A DNA stretch of 64,000 nt from Poecilobothrus nobilitatus (taxonomy: Eukaryota > Arthropoda > Insecta > Diptera > Dolichopodidae), in contig OX352772.1 of the NCBI GenBank assembly GCA_947095535.1, positions 253,557,597 to 253,621,596 on the forward strand, in the 5' to 3' direction. Position numbers and translations under genes: made by a program. Shown here piece after piece: positions 1 through 10,769 of the stretch (its first letter is position 1; each line of letters opens with the position of its first letter). The notes beneath the pieces were generated by a model. It worked only from the letters and a program-made list of their open reading frames with translations. It searched no databases and had not been told where the DNA came from.

Positions 1-713
1 AACACCAGACTCACCAGAATGGTGAAGGTTGATGCTTAGCTTTTCACAAAGGTAAGTCATGAGATCACCGGTTGAACGACGGGCTCTCAACCCTTATTGA
101 CGATCATGAAGCAAACCTTTGTGATCCAGGTATTTCAGAAGCTTTTGGTTCACTATTTTCTCCATTACCTTGGAGAGGACCGAAGTTATAGTAATAGGGC
201 GGTAGTTGGAGGGATCGCTTTTATTACCTTTTTCGGGAATTGGGAAAACATGTGCAACCTTCCATTGGGTAGGATGAACACCCGAAGTGAAGGAGAGGAA
301 GAAGAGGTTGCGCAGAGGTTTTGAAATAGTGGAGTAGGTATTTTTAAGCACCATGGTGGTTATACCATCTGGACCGGCTGACTTATTTGTATCAAGATTC
401 TTTAAGATTTTCATCGCTGCCAGTGTCCTAAAGTAAATTTTACCGAAGGTGGCATCTGAGCTGACTGTGACAGTGTCGAATTGAAGGCGAACTGTTTGCC
501 AAATAAGTTCGCCTTCTCTTTAGAATCTGATACAGTTCTGTTATTTTTATCAATAAGTGGTGGAAAGGAAGACCCTCTAACGTCTTCTTTTAGACTTTTG
601 GCAAATGACCAAAAAGATTTGCTATTCTTAGGCATGTGGATTATTTTACGTTTCAACTTTTGGTTGAACAAGAATTTTTGCTTATTTATAAATCTCTTGC
701 ATCTGTTTCTCAC
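1..713 (-). pseudogene. LINE reverse transcriptase, N-terminal part, with preceding linker (Jockey/CR1-type)
   Basis: Two minus-strand reading frames (713-411 and 414-94) carry the linker between endonuclease and RT and the start of the reverse transcriptase. The linker has the usual 'KSFWSFAKSLK' stretch; the RT part shows NKSAGPDGI followed by PIPEKGNKSDPSNYRPI, the finger motifs of non-LTR RT. The two frames are offset by a frameshift near 412. The domain is cut by the window edge, so the YxDD catalytic box is not visible. It follows directly on the endonuclease at 866-1747 in the same direction and belongs to that element. The clade (Jockey versus CR1) is inference from memory. Confidence 0.85.
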
Positions 714-865
714 CGCTACATAGTTGGTCCTGCGAGCCTCCGACCTATTGTTTTGTTACAGTTTAAAAGCCTCCTCTTTTCTAGAAATGGCTTCTTTGCA
801 AATACGATTAAACCAAGATTTGGGACTCTTCTTAACAGATTTCATAAAATGAGGGATGAATAACC

Positions 866-1747
866 TCATTCCAAGCAAAATAGTTTCACTAATCGCATTT
901 GCAGCAAAGTTAACATTTCTGTTGCGGAAGCAGAATGACCAATCAAAGGCTCTAAAAAAATTGTTAAGGCCCTCCCAGTCAGCATGGCTGTATCGCCAAA
1001 ATTATTTTTAGGAGGGGATCTTTGGTTGGAGATTGGGCTTACTCGGAAACTAGTGTTAACCAAATAATGATCGGAATTACCCAGGGGGCAACCAACTGAA
1101 ACCACATATTTTTCAGATTGTGTGGTGAGAAACAGATCCAAGAGGTGACCTTCATGATCAGCACGGTCCGGAATCCTAGTGGGATTTTGGACAAGTTGAG
1201 AAAGGTGGAACAGTGTGGAGAATAGTTCAACTTGTTCCCCAATTGAGTTTTGACTCGGGGAGATGTTGCTAGAAAAATGAAGCCAGTCCCTGTAATGAAT
1301 GTTGAAATCTCCCGCAAGAACAATTTCAGTTTCTGGAGATGCGTTCAAAATTTCATTGATCTGGTTCGATAGATTTTCAATTTCCATAGCAGTTTCTTGT
1401 TCATTTGAGTTGGGTTATCTGTATAGGAAACAGAAATGTACGACATGCTTGTCAACGAGAATTTTGACCCAAATGTAATGAAAGGTTGGGCTAGAACATT
1501 TATATTTTCGAAGTGTGTTGAAAGCCATGTCATTTTTTATATAGACAGCGATACCTCTTTTGGGTACGAAGTGTGAAATAAGTGAGTAGCCGGTAACATT
1601 AAAGTTATCATTGTGGTTACTGACTTGTGTTTCGCAAAGGGCTAAGACTGCTGGTTTAATTGAACTAAGATGGCAATCGACTGCATGAAAATTTGTTTGC
1701 AACCCGCGTATGTTACAGAAATTAACATTAAAAGTGGTAATTTTGAT
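866..1747 (-). pseudogene. LINE apurinic-type endonuclease domain (ORF2 N-terminus)
   Basis: This is the endonuclease/exonuclease/phosphatase domain that nicks target DNA for target-primed reverse transcription. It is read on the minus strand in two frames, 1702-1415 and 1387-866. The N-terminal part has NFCNIRGLQ (catalytic Asn; frame open upstream to about 1747) and LALCETQ (catalytic Glu). The second frame has VLAGDFNIHYRDW and LGNSDHYLV, the Asp/Asn and SDH motifs. A frameshift near 1390-1415 separates them. All main catalytic motifs are still recognisable, but the gene is broken. It continues into linker and RT at 713-1. Confidence 0.88.
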
Positions 1748-1757
1748 GGAAAAAAAT

Positions 1758-3240
1758 TAATATGAAAGAAAAGTTAAAATAATAAATAATAATATTAAAA
1801 TTAAAATTGAAATCTAGTTCAAAATTAAAATCAAAAGCAAAATTAAGATGAAATCAGAGTTGAAATTGCAATTAAAATCAAAATTAGACTAAAAATCAAT
1901 TTCGAAATTAACCAAGATCAAAATCTGACTTAAGATAAATTAAAGTATGTAAATTAAGTAATTATGTATGTATACTAAAATTTAAAGCAAAAATTAACAA
2001 AAACTAAAATTTATTAAAAATTAAAATCAAAAGTAAAAGTGCACGATTTAAATAACCCGAACTTGACAACACTTTAAAATAAATTAGTATCAATGTCAAT
2101 AACAATACTTTATATCAACATTAATACATTACTTTACAATACTTTTCAATATTTTTCCTTGAGTGAGCAAACGGTTTATTTATTATGACTTTTTCCCGAT
2201 TAATTCGGGCCCATCCTGCTCAAAAATTTGCGTTTTTTAAGTAAGTAATAACAGTGAACTACTACGAATTTTTAGAGCTTAAATCTGTTAAAGTTACTTC
2301 ATTTTTCTGGTTTCTTTTTTTTACTTATGAATAAATATTTGTTTGCGTTTTTTTTTAATTTTCCGTTTCAACTTTTTGAATTTGTTTCAGGAGATTATTC
2401 AACAGATCATTTTGTCGCAGTTTTTATTAGTTACTTAACGCAATTTAAAAAAGATAATTATGAATCAAAATTATTGCATCTTTTAGGTAATTTTTAGAAT
2501 AATAAATTTCAATAATATAAAAAGATTGTTAAGTTATTTTAAAGATTTCGAGTGGGGGCAACATTATCTTTTACGAAACCATATTTAGGTGAACAGAAGT
2601 ATTCTAATGATTTCAGCAACCATTAACAATAGTCTTTAAAAAATAATTAAATTATAATTAAGTGTATATAACATGTAAATATTTTTATATATGTACTCTA
2701 AATCTTTTTTAGATCTTTTTTTGAGAATTTCTGTCCTTAACACTAAAAGAAATACTTATTAGATAAGAAATTAATAATAAGGAAATAAGAATAATATTAA
2801 AATACTTATTGGATTGGTCAAAAGTTCTAATGAAACTGGCTATGGGAGCTGGCTTATTAGTTTTAGGAAACTTCTACACCTTTTGAGGTAAAGCAATAAC
2901 ATTTTTGACGTAGATAGATATCAAAAGATAAGTAGCAGTTGTAGAACAACTTTTTTTTATCTATCCCTACCCGTTGTGGAGCGACAACTCAAACTTGTGT
3001 TTCTTTGTATTTCACAATTTTATTCGAACAAACATAGTCAGAATTCCAGACTATATTAGCACTACAAGAGTACAAAAATGTGCAACTTTAAAAACTCTTG
3101 GTTTTACAATATGTATGGATTGTAACTTTTGTCTTAACTTTTTTTTCTAAACAGTATTATTAAAACCAAAATTTTCTTACAAATTTCTATCACTTAGTTC
3201 TTCAATATTTAATAATTATCAATATAATACATACATACAT
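1758..3240. other. A+T-rich intergenic DNA, degenerate low-complexity
   Basis: No coding potential is visible. From about 1790 to 2030 the sequence is a degenerate run of AAAATTAAAATC-like units, probably the 5' flank or leader of the LINE to the left. From 2820 to 3000 there are short pieces such as GTTGTAGAACAAC and ACCCGTTGTGGAG that recur in the GTCCG-type repeats elsewhere in the window. Confidence 0.5.
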
Positions 3241-3269
3241 ACTGCACGCTGTAAAAAATAAAAATTTGA

Positions 3270-3570
3270 TACTTTTTAGCACATTTCAAAAAAAATTTTG
3301 AAAAAGTTTCACTCTGTCTGTCCTTCCGTCCGTCTGTTTACAAAACTTCTACACCGTTAATGATAGAGAAAAAAATTTTTAACCATGGGTAGCTCTCATA
3401 AAAAAAATAATGTTGTAGAACAACTTTTTCATGTAGCCACCTCAATTACAGCCCCTCAAACTTTGAAAAAGCCCTATTTTTAAATGCATATATCTCATGT
3501 TTTGCTTAAGATTTTTTCAATCTGAAAACGTCATTCGACAGCTTTGTCTTAAAATTTTTAAATTAATATA
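3270..3570 (+). repeat. Dispersed fly-type repeat with GTCCG block
   Basis: The segment contains CTGTCTGTCCTTCCGTCCG, then AAACTTCTACACCGTTAATG, GTTGTAGAACAAC and TTTTTAAATGCATAT. The same words in the same order occur on the opposite strand inside the Helitron (about 21480-21690), so the two are copies of one family. Pyrimidine GTCCG runs of this kind are common in fly intergenic repeats. No ends could be fixed here. Confidence 0.6.
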
Positions 3571-3737
3571 AAAATTATACAATTTTTTTAAATTTAGTAT
3601 TTAAATTTACCACTATGTGAAAACCAAATTTTGCATGAATTTTCAACCCTCATAACTCCGGAATGCTTTTAGATAGGGACAATAAATAGGGACAAGAAAG
3701 AACTAGAATTAGTATAAGTTTGCTCAGATATTTTAGT

Positions 3738-3830
3738 TTGACAGAATGACAAATGAATAAATAAATATATAAACCGACACTGATGAGTTAATATAAAAGC
3801 ATATAAAACAAAAGCATATAATGAACGCAT
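3738..3830 (+). repeat. Repeat shared with 49037-49115
   Basis: The order of words TGACAGAATGACAAAT, ATAAATAAAT..AAACCGACA, GAGTTAATATAAAAGCATAT is shared with 49037-49115 on the same strand. The word TTAATATAAAAG resembles a TATA box, so the pair might be part of a longer promoter-bearing repeat, but nothing else supports that. Confidence 0.6.
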
Positions 3831-3860
3831 ATAAATAATAATACGAATCTAATTAATATC

Positions 3861-4270
3861 TGAATTACTTTTGAATTAAAAAAAATAATTCATTGAATTA
3901 TTTGAATTATTTTTGAATTAAAAAAAATAATTCATTGAATTATTGGAATTACTTTTGAAATAAAAAAAGTAATTCATTGAATTACTTGAATTATTTTTTA
4001 ATTATTTTTTTCAATTCAAAATAATTGAAAGTAATTCAAATAATTTAAATTATATTTTGTAATTCATTCTATGTAATGCATTATTTTAATGAATTGGTTT
4101 TAAAATATAATTCAAAATAATTATTTTAATGCAATATAAGAAAAAATAATGCATTTTTTTAATGAATTAGTTTGCAAAAATAATTCAAAATAATTATTTC
4201 AATGCATTATAAGAAAAAATATTGCATTATATCTAATTAATAATTACGAAAAATAATGCATTATGAAAAT
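3861..4270. repeat. A/T tandem repeat, 42-bp period, then longer inverted and direct units
   Basis: Three units starting at 3861, 3903 and 3945 each read roughly TGAATTAYTTTTGAATTAAA followed by AATAATTCATTGAATTA. They are followed by complementary units to about 4080 and by two longer direct units (about 4089 and 4160) containing AATTCAAAATAATTATTT and AATGCA. Because the units are themselves near-palindromic, the block could form extended hairpins. Confidence 0.75.
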
Positions 4271-4299
4271 AGTGCATTAGTTCCTATCTCTGACTACAT

Positions 4300-4734
4300 A
4301 AGACTTAATATGTAAAAATATTTTGCATTATTTTAACTTCTGTTTAACTGGTATAAAATAAATTGTAAAAACTAGTTTGATTCTTTCAAACAAATCAAAA
4401 CTTATTGCTGAAAGTAAAAAAAAAAGTTAAAACAAAACAAAAATATAAAAAAATTATATGTAGGTGCATCTGTTATGTAATATTTCTTTTTTCTGTTCTA
4501 TAAGAACATTGAGGAAATAACCAGAAATCTTCGATTTGCTTATTTGTTGTTATTATTGTTGCACTGTATAGTGTAACGAAAGAAAAAAAAATCAAAGACA
4601 AGTTAATTGCTTTTGGTACCGAATAGTAAACATCAAATTATAAAAATAAAACAGTGTTGCATTATTAAAAAACTATAGTGTTATATATTTAAAAAATTTA
4701 TTTAACTAAAAAAGCTTTTAAATTTTGCGATGAG
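4300..4734. other. A+T-rich intergenic DNA
   Basis: I see no coding frame, RNA gene or clear repeat here, only A-runs and short A/T words. Confidence 0.5.
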
Positions 4735-5060
4735 CAGATGTTAAAATTCTAGAAATAGTGAAACCAACTTTTTTATACGTCTTTGAAATCTACTTCTATC
4801 ACGTGAGTATTCCTCCCAAAGATTTCGTACTGATCTGTAAAAATAGTCATATTCATGCATAAAGTGAATTTCTTGTTATTATTAAATTTTACATCTTGAC
4901 TTAGTTATTCTGGGTGGTATGGTGGTTTAACGTGATACACAATTGGAATTAAACTTCCTTTTGCAAGTACAGCTAGCTCTTTTAGGAAATATTGCTTTTC
5001 ATTTCCTCGTAAAAATTGTAGGTTAACTACGAATATTTATTTATGCATATCGAAGGTTAT
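4735..5060 (-). pseudogene. Broken ORF of the Polinton/adintovirus-like remnant, function unknown
   Basis: The minus strand holds an open stretch with FLKELAVLAKGS and KPPYHPE, and after a frame change a stretch with RNLWEEYSRDRSRFQRR before a stop. Short motifs of the type 'KELA' and 'KPPY' are, from memory, recurrent in uncharacterised insect proteins that neighbour Polinton-type genes. It lies divergent from the ATPase piece at 5122, only about 60 bp away, as expected for one compact element. No catalytic motif can be assigned with confidence. It is clearly disrupted. Confidence 0.4.
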
Positions 5061-5121
5061 ATTCATTTCAAAAAATAAAATAAATATAGGTTAGCTGCAC
5101 TAGTTTTTAACTAATACAATT

Positions 5122-5494
5122 ATGTTGTTTAATCCATTTACAATGATGGTGGCTGGACCATTCTACTGTGGTAAAACCACTTTTATTCATAATTTAATAA
5201 AATATAAAAAAAAAATATTACCACACATTAATAGAATTATTTGGTGTAATCTATACGAAAATGCGGTTCCACTATATATGAAAGATGTTGAATATAGTAA
5301 TACAATATCAGATTATAATGATAAAAACATTTGAAAAAGTATATAATGAAATAGCGTCAGACCCATATTGGTATATATTAGTAGATCTTACTCAAGACGT
5401 TAATGATTTACTTCGATTAAGAAGGGCCATATTTGAAAAATATTTGTGCTTTTGTACAAAGAATCAATCAGAAAATAATTATAAGATACTGTGA
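5122..5494 (+). pseudogene. Packaging-ATPase-like gene piece of a Polinton/adintovirus-type element
   Basis: The first frame (5122-5334) begins with NPFTMMVAGPFYCGKTTF, a P-loop (Walker A, GPxxxGKT) close to the N-terminus, followed by RIIWCNLYENAVPLY. The second frame (5285-5494) overlaps it and carries YILVDLTQDVNDLLRLRRAIF, which looks like a separate conserved block found downstream of such ATPases. Known A32-like ATPases power genome packaging in Polintons and related viruses. The frames are out of register and both end early, so the gene is dead. A duplicate of the second block lies at 6459-6635. Confidence 0.5.
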
Positions 5495-5564
5495 CCCTCA
5501 AGTAATCAAAACATTTTGTGAAATTGCTTTAAATATTTTAAAATGTAATTTTAATCTAAGTTAA

Positions 5565-5744
5565 AAAGCAAGAACTCAATTACGAAAGTATAAAAAGGAA
5601 TTGAGACGGCAAATGAGGCGTCACAAATCTATAAATTGTAAAAGAAAAATCATTATTCAACGAGGTTCTTGGTGTAGTACTGCCGGGATTTTCGGAAATT
5701 TTATAAAATGGATAATACTACATTTAACAAAACTATTATATTGA
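5565..5744 (+). pseudogene. Small basic protein, pX-like, of the same element
   Basis: A short open frame, too short for usual ORF calling, encodes a basic stretch (KKELRRQMRRHKS) followed by KRKIIIQRGSW and a hydrophobic end. A basic segment followed by K-R-K-x-x-x-Q-R-G and a hydrophobic segment recalls the small pX-like proteins encoded near the ATPase and capsid genes in adintovirus/Polinton-type elements. Its position right after the ATPase piece fits. The upstream boundary is a stop near 5562; the internal Met is at 5613. This is recognition from memory and needs a profile search. Confidence 0.4.
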
Positions 5745-5860
5745 GACCCGAGATTTATGAAAAAATAAAGCAAAATTCAGACGTTGAACTCTATAAATTG
5801 GATAAAAACATGAAAAAAATACTATTAAATAAACAACTTACAACCACTCAAAAATGGTAG
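5708..5860 (+). pseudogene. Short conserved-protein piece (50 aa), probably N-terminus of a longer gene
   Basis: The ATG at 5708 opens a 50-residue frame containing IILRPEIYEKI and YKLDKNMKKILLNKQL, ending with TAG at 5858-5860. The pattern 'L-D-x-x-M-x-x-I-L' is typical of a small protein that follows the pX-like gene in these elements, as far as I recall. The frame overlaps the previous one by 37 bp. After the stop the sequence stays weakly coding-like to about 6020 (for example KIRVPITKRKF), which suggests the gene was longer. Confidence 0.4.
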
Positions 5861-6138
5861 TGATAAAGTCAAAATAAATTTAAAATAAGAAATAAAATTA
5901 GAGTTCCTATTACAAAAAGAAAATTTATTACAAATAAAAATGTACTGATTTTTGAAACTAATCCAAGAGACCTAATAACAGTTCCTTTAGACAGCCCCAT
6001 ACTACCAACGAAGAAAGAAAAAAACTATAAATAGCGAAGAGTTAGCAATACATCACGACGTGTTTTACGGTCAGCTTTTGCAAGTAATACGCAAACTGAA
6101 TTTAATTTTCCCATTCGTAAGAATAAATCAACCAGCTT

Positions 6139-6439
6139 ATGGACAACATACAAATAAACGATGAATTTTACGTTATTTTACTAAGCGGTACATCTTTCAT
6201 ATTATTATTCGGAAAATACAGTATCAACTTTTGCAGAAAACTTAAATAAGCATGTCATTTTGGATTCAAAATGGAAAGTTGGTATTTCAGAAATAGATAT
6301 AAATGATATTATTCAAAATGCATATAGAGAAAATCCTGAAAAAAGAATTACAATTCATATTGGAGGTGCGAAAGTTAAATATAATAGTATTAGTATAACA
6401 TACATTCCATACAAATCTGAACAAATTAATTACTCTTAG
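6139..6439 (+). pseudogene. Capsid-type structural protein piece, frameshifted
   Basis: An ATG at 6139 starts MDNIQINDEFYVILLSGTS; the homology then continues in another frame as ENTVSTFAENLNKHV and KWKVGISEIDI, closing with TAG at 6437-6439. The pattern FYV-L-S, N-T-x-x-x-F and W-x-V-G-x-x-E-I is typical of a structural protein widespread in insect Polinton/adintovirus-like elements. One frameshift near 6190-6210 breaks it and the C-terminal part is missing. Its order after the ATPase and small basic protein supports a single element. Confidence 0.5.
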
Positions 6440-6458
6440 CTCGTAAGGTCCAAATCTA

Positions 6459-6635
6459 ATCAAAGCATTTGAAAAAGTATATAAAGAAAGGACGTCAGAC
6501 CCATATAGATATATATTAGTAGATCTTACTCAAGATGTTAATGATTTATTTCGATTAAGAAGTGACATATTTGGAAAAATTAATTGTGATTGGCAAACAT
6601 GTGTTTTACCAACACTAATACAAAATATAAGTTAA
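6459..6635 (+). pseudogene. Second copy of the YILVDLTQD block
   Basis: This 58-codon frame repeats the block seen at about 5325-5440: KAFEKVYKERTSDPYRY followed by ILVDLTQDVNDLFRLRSDIF, then extends through INCDWQTCVLPTL to a stop. The first copy instead diverges after AIFEKY. The copies therefore arose by duplication and then decayed separately, or two related elements were present. Confidence 0.55.
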
Positions 6636-7179
6636 TTTATGCTTCTGGTTAAATTTCTTTTTTTAATAAAATTAAAAATTAAACTACTTTAATAGAATTA
6701 ATACAAAATAAAAGACTTTACTTAAAAAATACGTCTTTATTACTGCATATCAAATCTAAAACTCAAAAACATACAAATTTAGTTTTGTAGCTCTACTTTC
6801 TGTAAATAAGAAATTTAGAACTTCTTCTGGAGTGGAATATGGAAAATTTCCATTTTCCAATACGTTGGTTAAGACCTTTATTTCATCTTTGGAAAGTAAC
6901 ATAGAATTTATAATGCCTAGTTTCGCCCAACATTAGGCGTATTTAATATTAAATAACCTTTAATAATGTTAATTTATATTATCAGTCCTCGACTATCTCT
7001 CATAGAGTGCTGTTCTGATTGTTGTTGAAAGTCATATTATTAATTTATTTATTTATTTATTTATTAATTTAATTTCTTTCATTTTCGTTGCTTAATCCAA
7101 TTTTGTACCTATTGTTTTTTTTTTCTAATTTTATTTCTGTTTTTTTTGTTTTCTTATAAACTTTAAAAAAAAAAAAAAA
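6636..7179. other. A+T-rich spacer with a minus-strand ORF remnant and ATTT repeats
   Basis: From 6925 to 6770 the minus strand has about 50 open codons (LLSKDEIKVLTNVLENGNF) that stop just before an AATAAA-like word, which could be the 3' end of another gene of the Polinton-like remnant, converging on it. From 7043 to 7066 there is an ATTT microsatellite, next to the presumed 5' end of the I-type LINE. Confidence 0.35.
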
Positions 7180-7218
7180 ATCATATAATCTATTTTTATA
7201 AGTGAATCTTTACTTAAT

Positions 7219-8007
7219 TTGGTGACGTTAAGTGACTGGTCGATCCCCTCACGGAATCGATTTAATTTACTTGATAGGAATTTATATCCAAGTTCAAAAA
7301 AGAAGAGGAACAAAAGGGTAAGACAAGAATTTCCACCATTTACTCAAACAGTTCTCTCAAATGATCCAAAATTTATCACTATCGTGTCGACTATCCTTTT
7401 GGTGTTAATTAAAACACAAAAAGTAGCTGACAAATTTATAAAAACAACCAATGTCGGTGACTTGTACAATATTTCTGCTAAATACCCCGCTACACTTAAC
7501 TCATTCAAAGACATATTATTTGATAGAAACTTAATAGACACTTCAGAAAACGAAATTATAGAGCATTTGAAAGAACAAGGTGTAACAGGAGTTTATAAAT
7601 TTACAAAAAAAATAAATGATAAATATATTCCCTGCAACCTTCCTCCACATATACCAAAAGAACACTCCCGCACTATGTGTGCCAACTGTTTCGGCGAATA
7701 CTCTGCCTCTTCTAATACTTGTCCACGTTTTCAACAAATGAAAGAAACCCTAAAAATTAAAACACAAGAAAAATGCACCATGGGTGAAGTTCGTAAGATA
7801 TACAAACAAAGAAACCTATTTACAATAGACCCTAACAACACATTTGCAGATTCAATCAAATCGAAACTCAATAATACTTCGATAAAAGAAAATATAACCA
7901 ACTCCAAAAAAGAAACTAATAATAATCCAAACGACTCAACCTCCTATTTACTTAACACACAAAATATATCTTCTAGTTTTCAAACTGTCGGCAACAATCA
8001 AACATGA
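7219..8007 (+). CDS. I-type LINE ORF1 (gag-like nucleic-acid-binding protein)
   Basis: This 262-residue frame is the first ORF of the LINE. It has an RRM-like middle (residues about 40-130) and a knuckle-like segment SRTMCANCFGEYSASSNTC (about residues 150-170) followed by KCTMGEVRKIYKQ, the usual sequel in I/Jockey-type ORF1 proteins. The knuckle is incomplete compared with several CCHC units in active elements. After the stop, Asn/Ser-rich coding-like sequence continues to about 8290 in another frame, so the true C-terminus was longer. The ATG at 7219 is the only early start and is not confirmed. ORF1p normally coats the LINE RNA. Confidence 0.7.
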   Translation: MVTLSDWSIPSRNRFNLLDRNLYPSSKKKRNKRVRQEFPPFTQTVLSNDPKFITIVSTILLVLIKTQKVADKFIKTTNVGDLYNISAKYPATLNSFKDILFDRNLIDTSENEIIEHLKEQGVTGVYKFTKKINDKYIPCNLPPHIPKEHSRTMCANCFGEYSASSNTCPRFQQMKETLKIKTQEKCTMGEVRKIYKQRNLFTIDPNNTFADSIKSKLNNTSIKENITNSKKETNNNPNDSTSYLLNTQNISSSFQTVGNNQT

Positions 8008-8554
8008 TCCTCCCATCGGTAGTCATTCAATCCTATCTCCTATCCCTAGCTCTTCAACTAACAAAAATTTAACTCACAATAACAATCAAAATTTTAATTC
8101 ATCAAATAATTATACAACTAATAGTTTAAATAATAACAATTCGTATTTACTAATTTTACACCTAGTACTCCAACTAACACTTTAAATATTCCTTCTGACC
8201 AAAATAAAAGAACACTAACAAAAATAAAAATATAACAAAAAATATAAAAACTCCATATATTGATATAGATTCATCCGATGATTAACTGTTATCAACTTAA
8301 AAAAAAAGAAATAATAATAAACAAACACAAAACAAAAAAATTATAATAATAATAATAATTTCTTATAGTAATACAAATATTACAAATATGAATATAATAA
8401 TATTTTCTACAAAATTTAATTTAGCACATTTTGATATTAATCAATAACAAAATTTGTGTTAAAAAAAAAAAAAAAATCCAAACCGGTTTTACTTTTTATA
8501 TAATTTTTTTTTCTTTTCTCTCTTTTGTATTATTACTTTGTAATTACTAAGTCT

Positions 8555-9189
8555 ATGGATTTAAATATTCTACAATGAAATATGAAAGGGTAGATAATAA
8601 TTATCAAGAATTAGAATTATTAATAAAATTACATAACCCTCACATTTTATGTTTACAAGAAACACATATTGCAAATAACACGGTGAAACTCCATTTTCCA
8701 AATCAATTTCTGGGATTCTTTCACAATTTTAATTATAACACCATAGCTAAACAAGGTACTGGTATGCTTATTCAAAAATCATTCCTATACAACCTTATAC
8801 ATATTAATACTTCACTATCAGTCATTGCTATTGAAATTAATCCTAAATTTCCAATTATCATAATTTCGATTTATATACCTCCTAATCAAACAATATCTAA
8901 CGCTGATTTTAATAATCTTTTATCAAATATCAAAACTCCAATAATCTTAGCTGGTGACTTCAACACTTGGAGTCCCTTATGGGCCTCATCCACTTACAAT
9001 TCTAAAGGTAAAATTATTGGAAATTTTGTCTTCAATACCAACTTAGCAATTCTGAACAATGATGGTCCAACACATTTCTCTACACATAATACATTTTCTA
9101 ACATAGACCTTACAATTTGTTATCCTAGACTATTACAACCTTTAAGTTGGCAAATAATAGCGCTAATAGCGCTAAATTCCTCGCAATAG
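8555..9189 (+). pseudogene. I-type LINE ORF2, endonuclease domain
   Basis: The natural start is probably ATG 8555 (MDLNILQ), where a TGA at 8576-8578 replaces the usual Trp of the Q-W-N motif, followed by a frame change; the main frame runs from 8575 to 9189. It contains ILCLQETHI (catalytic Glu), IIISIYIPPNQ and ILAGDFNTWSPLW (Asp/Asn), then SNIDLTI. The closing SDH motif lies after the stop at 9189, around 9185-9200, where a small duplication (TAGCGCTAA twice) shifts the frame. The domain nicks target DNA in active elements; this copy cannot make it. Confidence 0.88.
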
Positions 9190-9392
9190 CGACCATTATT
9201 TAATTTTAACAAAACTAGTTTTTCCTACCTCTAAAACATATTTATACTCCAAACCGGTACGTTTTAATTGCAATCGAGCAAACTGGTCTAAATATCAAGA
9301 CTCTATAATCAATTTGAACAACAGTTTACCTCAATCTGGAAATATTCATAAAGAAATAGCCCTGATTAAAAAAATTATTCGCACAGCGGCAA

Positions 9393-10769
9393 ATGGCAGT
9401 ATTCCACAAATTAGGTCGTAATGAACCGTGGTGGTCTATAGAATTGAAAAATCTTCGAGAACAAAAACAAAATGCATGGAAAAAATACTGTAAAACACAA
9501 ATTTCAACAAACCTAATTGAATACAAAAGAATAAACACCTTATTCAATAGGCAAAAAAATATAGCAAAAAAAACTTCCTTCAATAAAATCACGGAAACTA
9601 TTAACGTCAATACCCCCATAACAAAAAGTTGGAATAATATTAAAGTATTAACCTCAAGCTACACTCCATTTATAGTTAAAACAATTAAAGTAAATAATTC
9701 TATCATCAGTCATCCTCAAACAATAACGACAGGTTTTGCACAATATTTCTCAAATACATCTAAAACAGGCAATTTCCCAAAACTTTTCATAGATCACAAA
9801 GAAAAAGCTTCTTCACTCAAACTCAATATCCTCCTAACATAAAAGCTAAACTATTGGAATTTCAATTTAATGAATATGAACTGGATTCATATTTAAAAAC
9901 ACTTAAAGGCTCAACTCCATGTATAGATAAAAATACTTATCAAATGATTAAAAACTGTCACAACTCATATAAAACAAGAATCCTTAAACTCTTCAACAAT
10001 ATTTTTGAAACCAGCATAATACCTCAAGTATTTAAAACAACCACCATCATCCCAATTAGGAAGCCTAACAAACAAATAGACGAATTCTCAAGCTACAGAC
10101 CAATAACTACTACCATGCTTAGGAAAAACTCTTGAAAAAATGGTCGCCAAAAGACTAATGTGGTTCCTCACATCAACCAACTCAATAAGTCCGAATGTTG
10201 CCCTTCTTTTCATAGATCACTTAGCATGCAAAAATATTTCGTCAAAAAACCACATATCAATACTATCAATTGACTTTGAAAAAGCTTCTGACAAAGTAGG
10301 TATACATGTAGTATTGGAAAAATTACAAGATTTAAGAATAGGTTCGAAAATGTTTGGCTATATAAAATCCTTCCTAACAAACAGACAATTTCATTGTAGA
10401 GTAAACCACACTATTTCTCCCACTTATCCGCTTTTCAATGGAATCCCTCAAAGCTCCCCTCTTTCGGTTACATTATTTTTAATAGCTTTTGAAGACATCA
10501 ACAAAATCATCCAGAATGAAAAGAACCTCAACCACTGCATTTATGCAGATGACCTCTACATTATTAGCAAAAAACAGAACAGCAATGAAATAACAGAACA
10601 ATTTACCAAGATTTTGAAAGCGATAGACAAATGGTCAGAATTCACAGGAGCAAAAATATTAGTAGAAAAAAGTAAATATTTACATATCTGCAAAAAAATT
10701 AATTGTAATAACATATTAATTAATTTTAAAAAACAAAATATTAATAATGTAAGAATTAAAAATTTTTGA
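9393..10769 (+). pseudogene. I-type LINE ORF2, linker and reverse transcriptase
   Basis: Three frames cover the region: 9393-9842 (linker, with NEPWWSIELKNLREQK), 9854-10135 (RT fingers, with STPCIDKNTY and SSYRPIT) and 10140-10769 (palm, with ILSIDFEKASDKV, GIPQSSPLS and CIYADDLYII). YADD is the catalytic box. The expected 'D-F-E-K-A-F-D' reads KASDK, a change of a highly conserved Phe. Stops at 9842 and 10135 separate the frames. RT of this family copies the LINE RNA onto the nicked chromosome. Confidence 0.9.

Noticed and set aside
5122..5334. P-loop frame taken as a host ATPase or kinase
   Set aside because: It is only 70 residues long, broken, and lies amid small frames typical of a virus-like DNA element.
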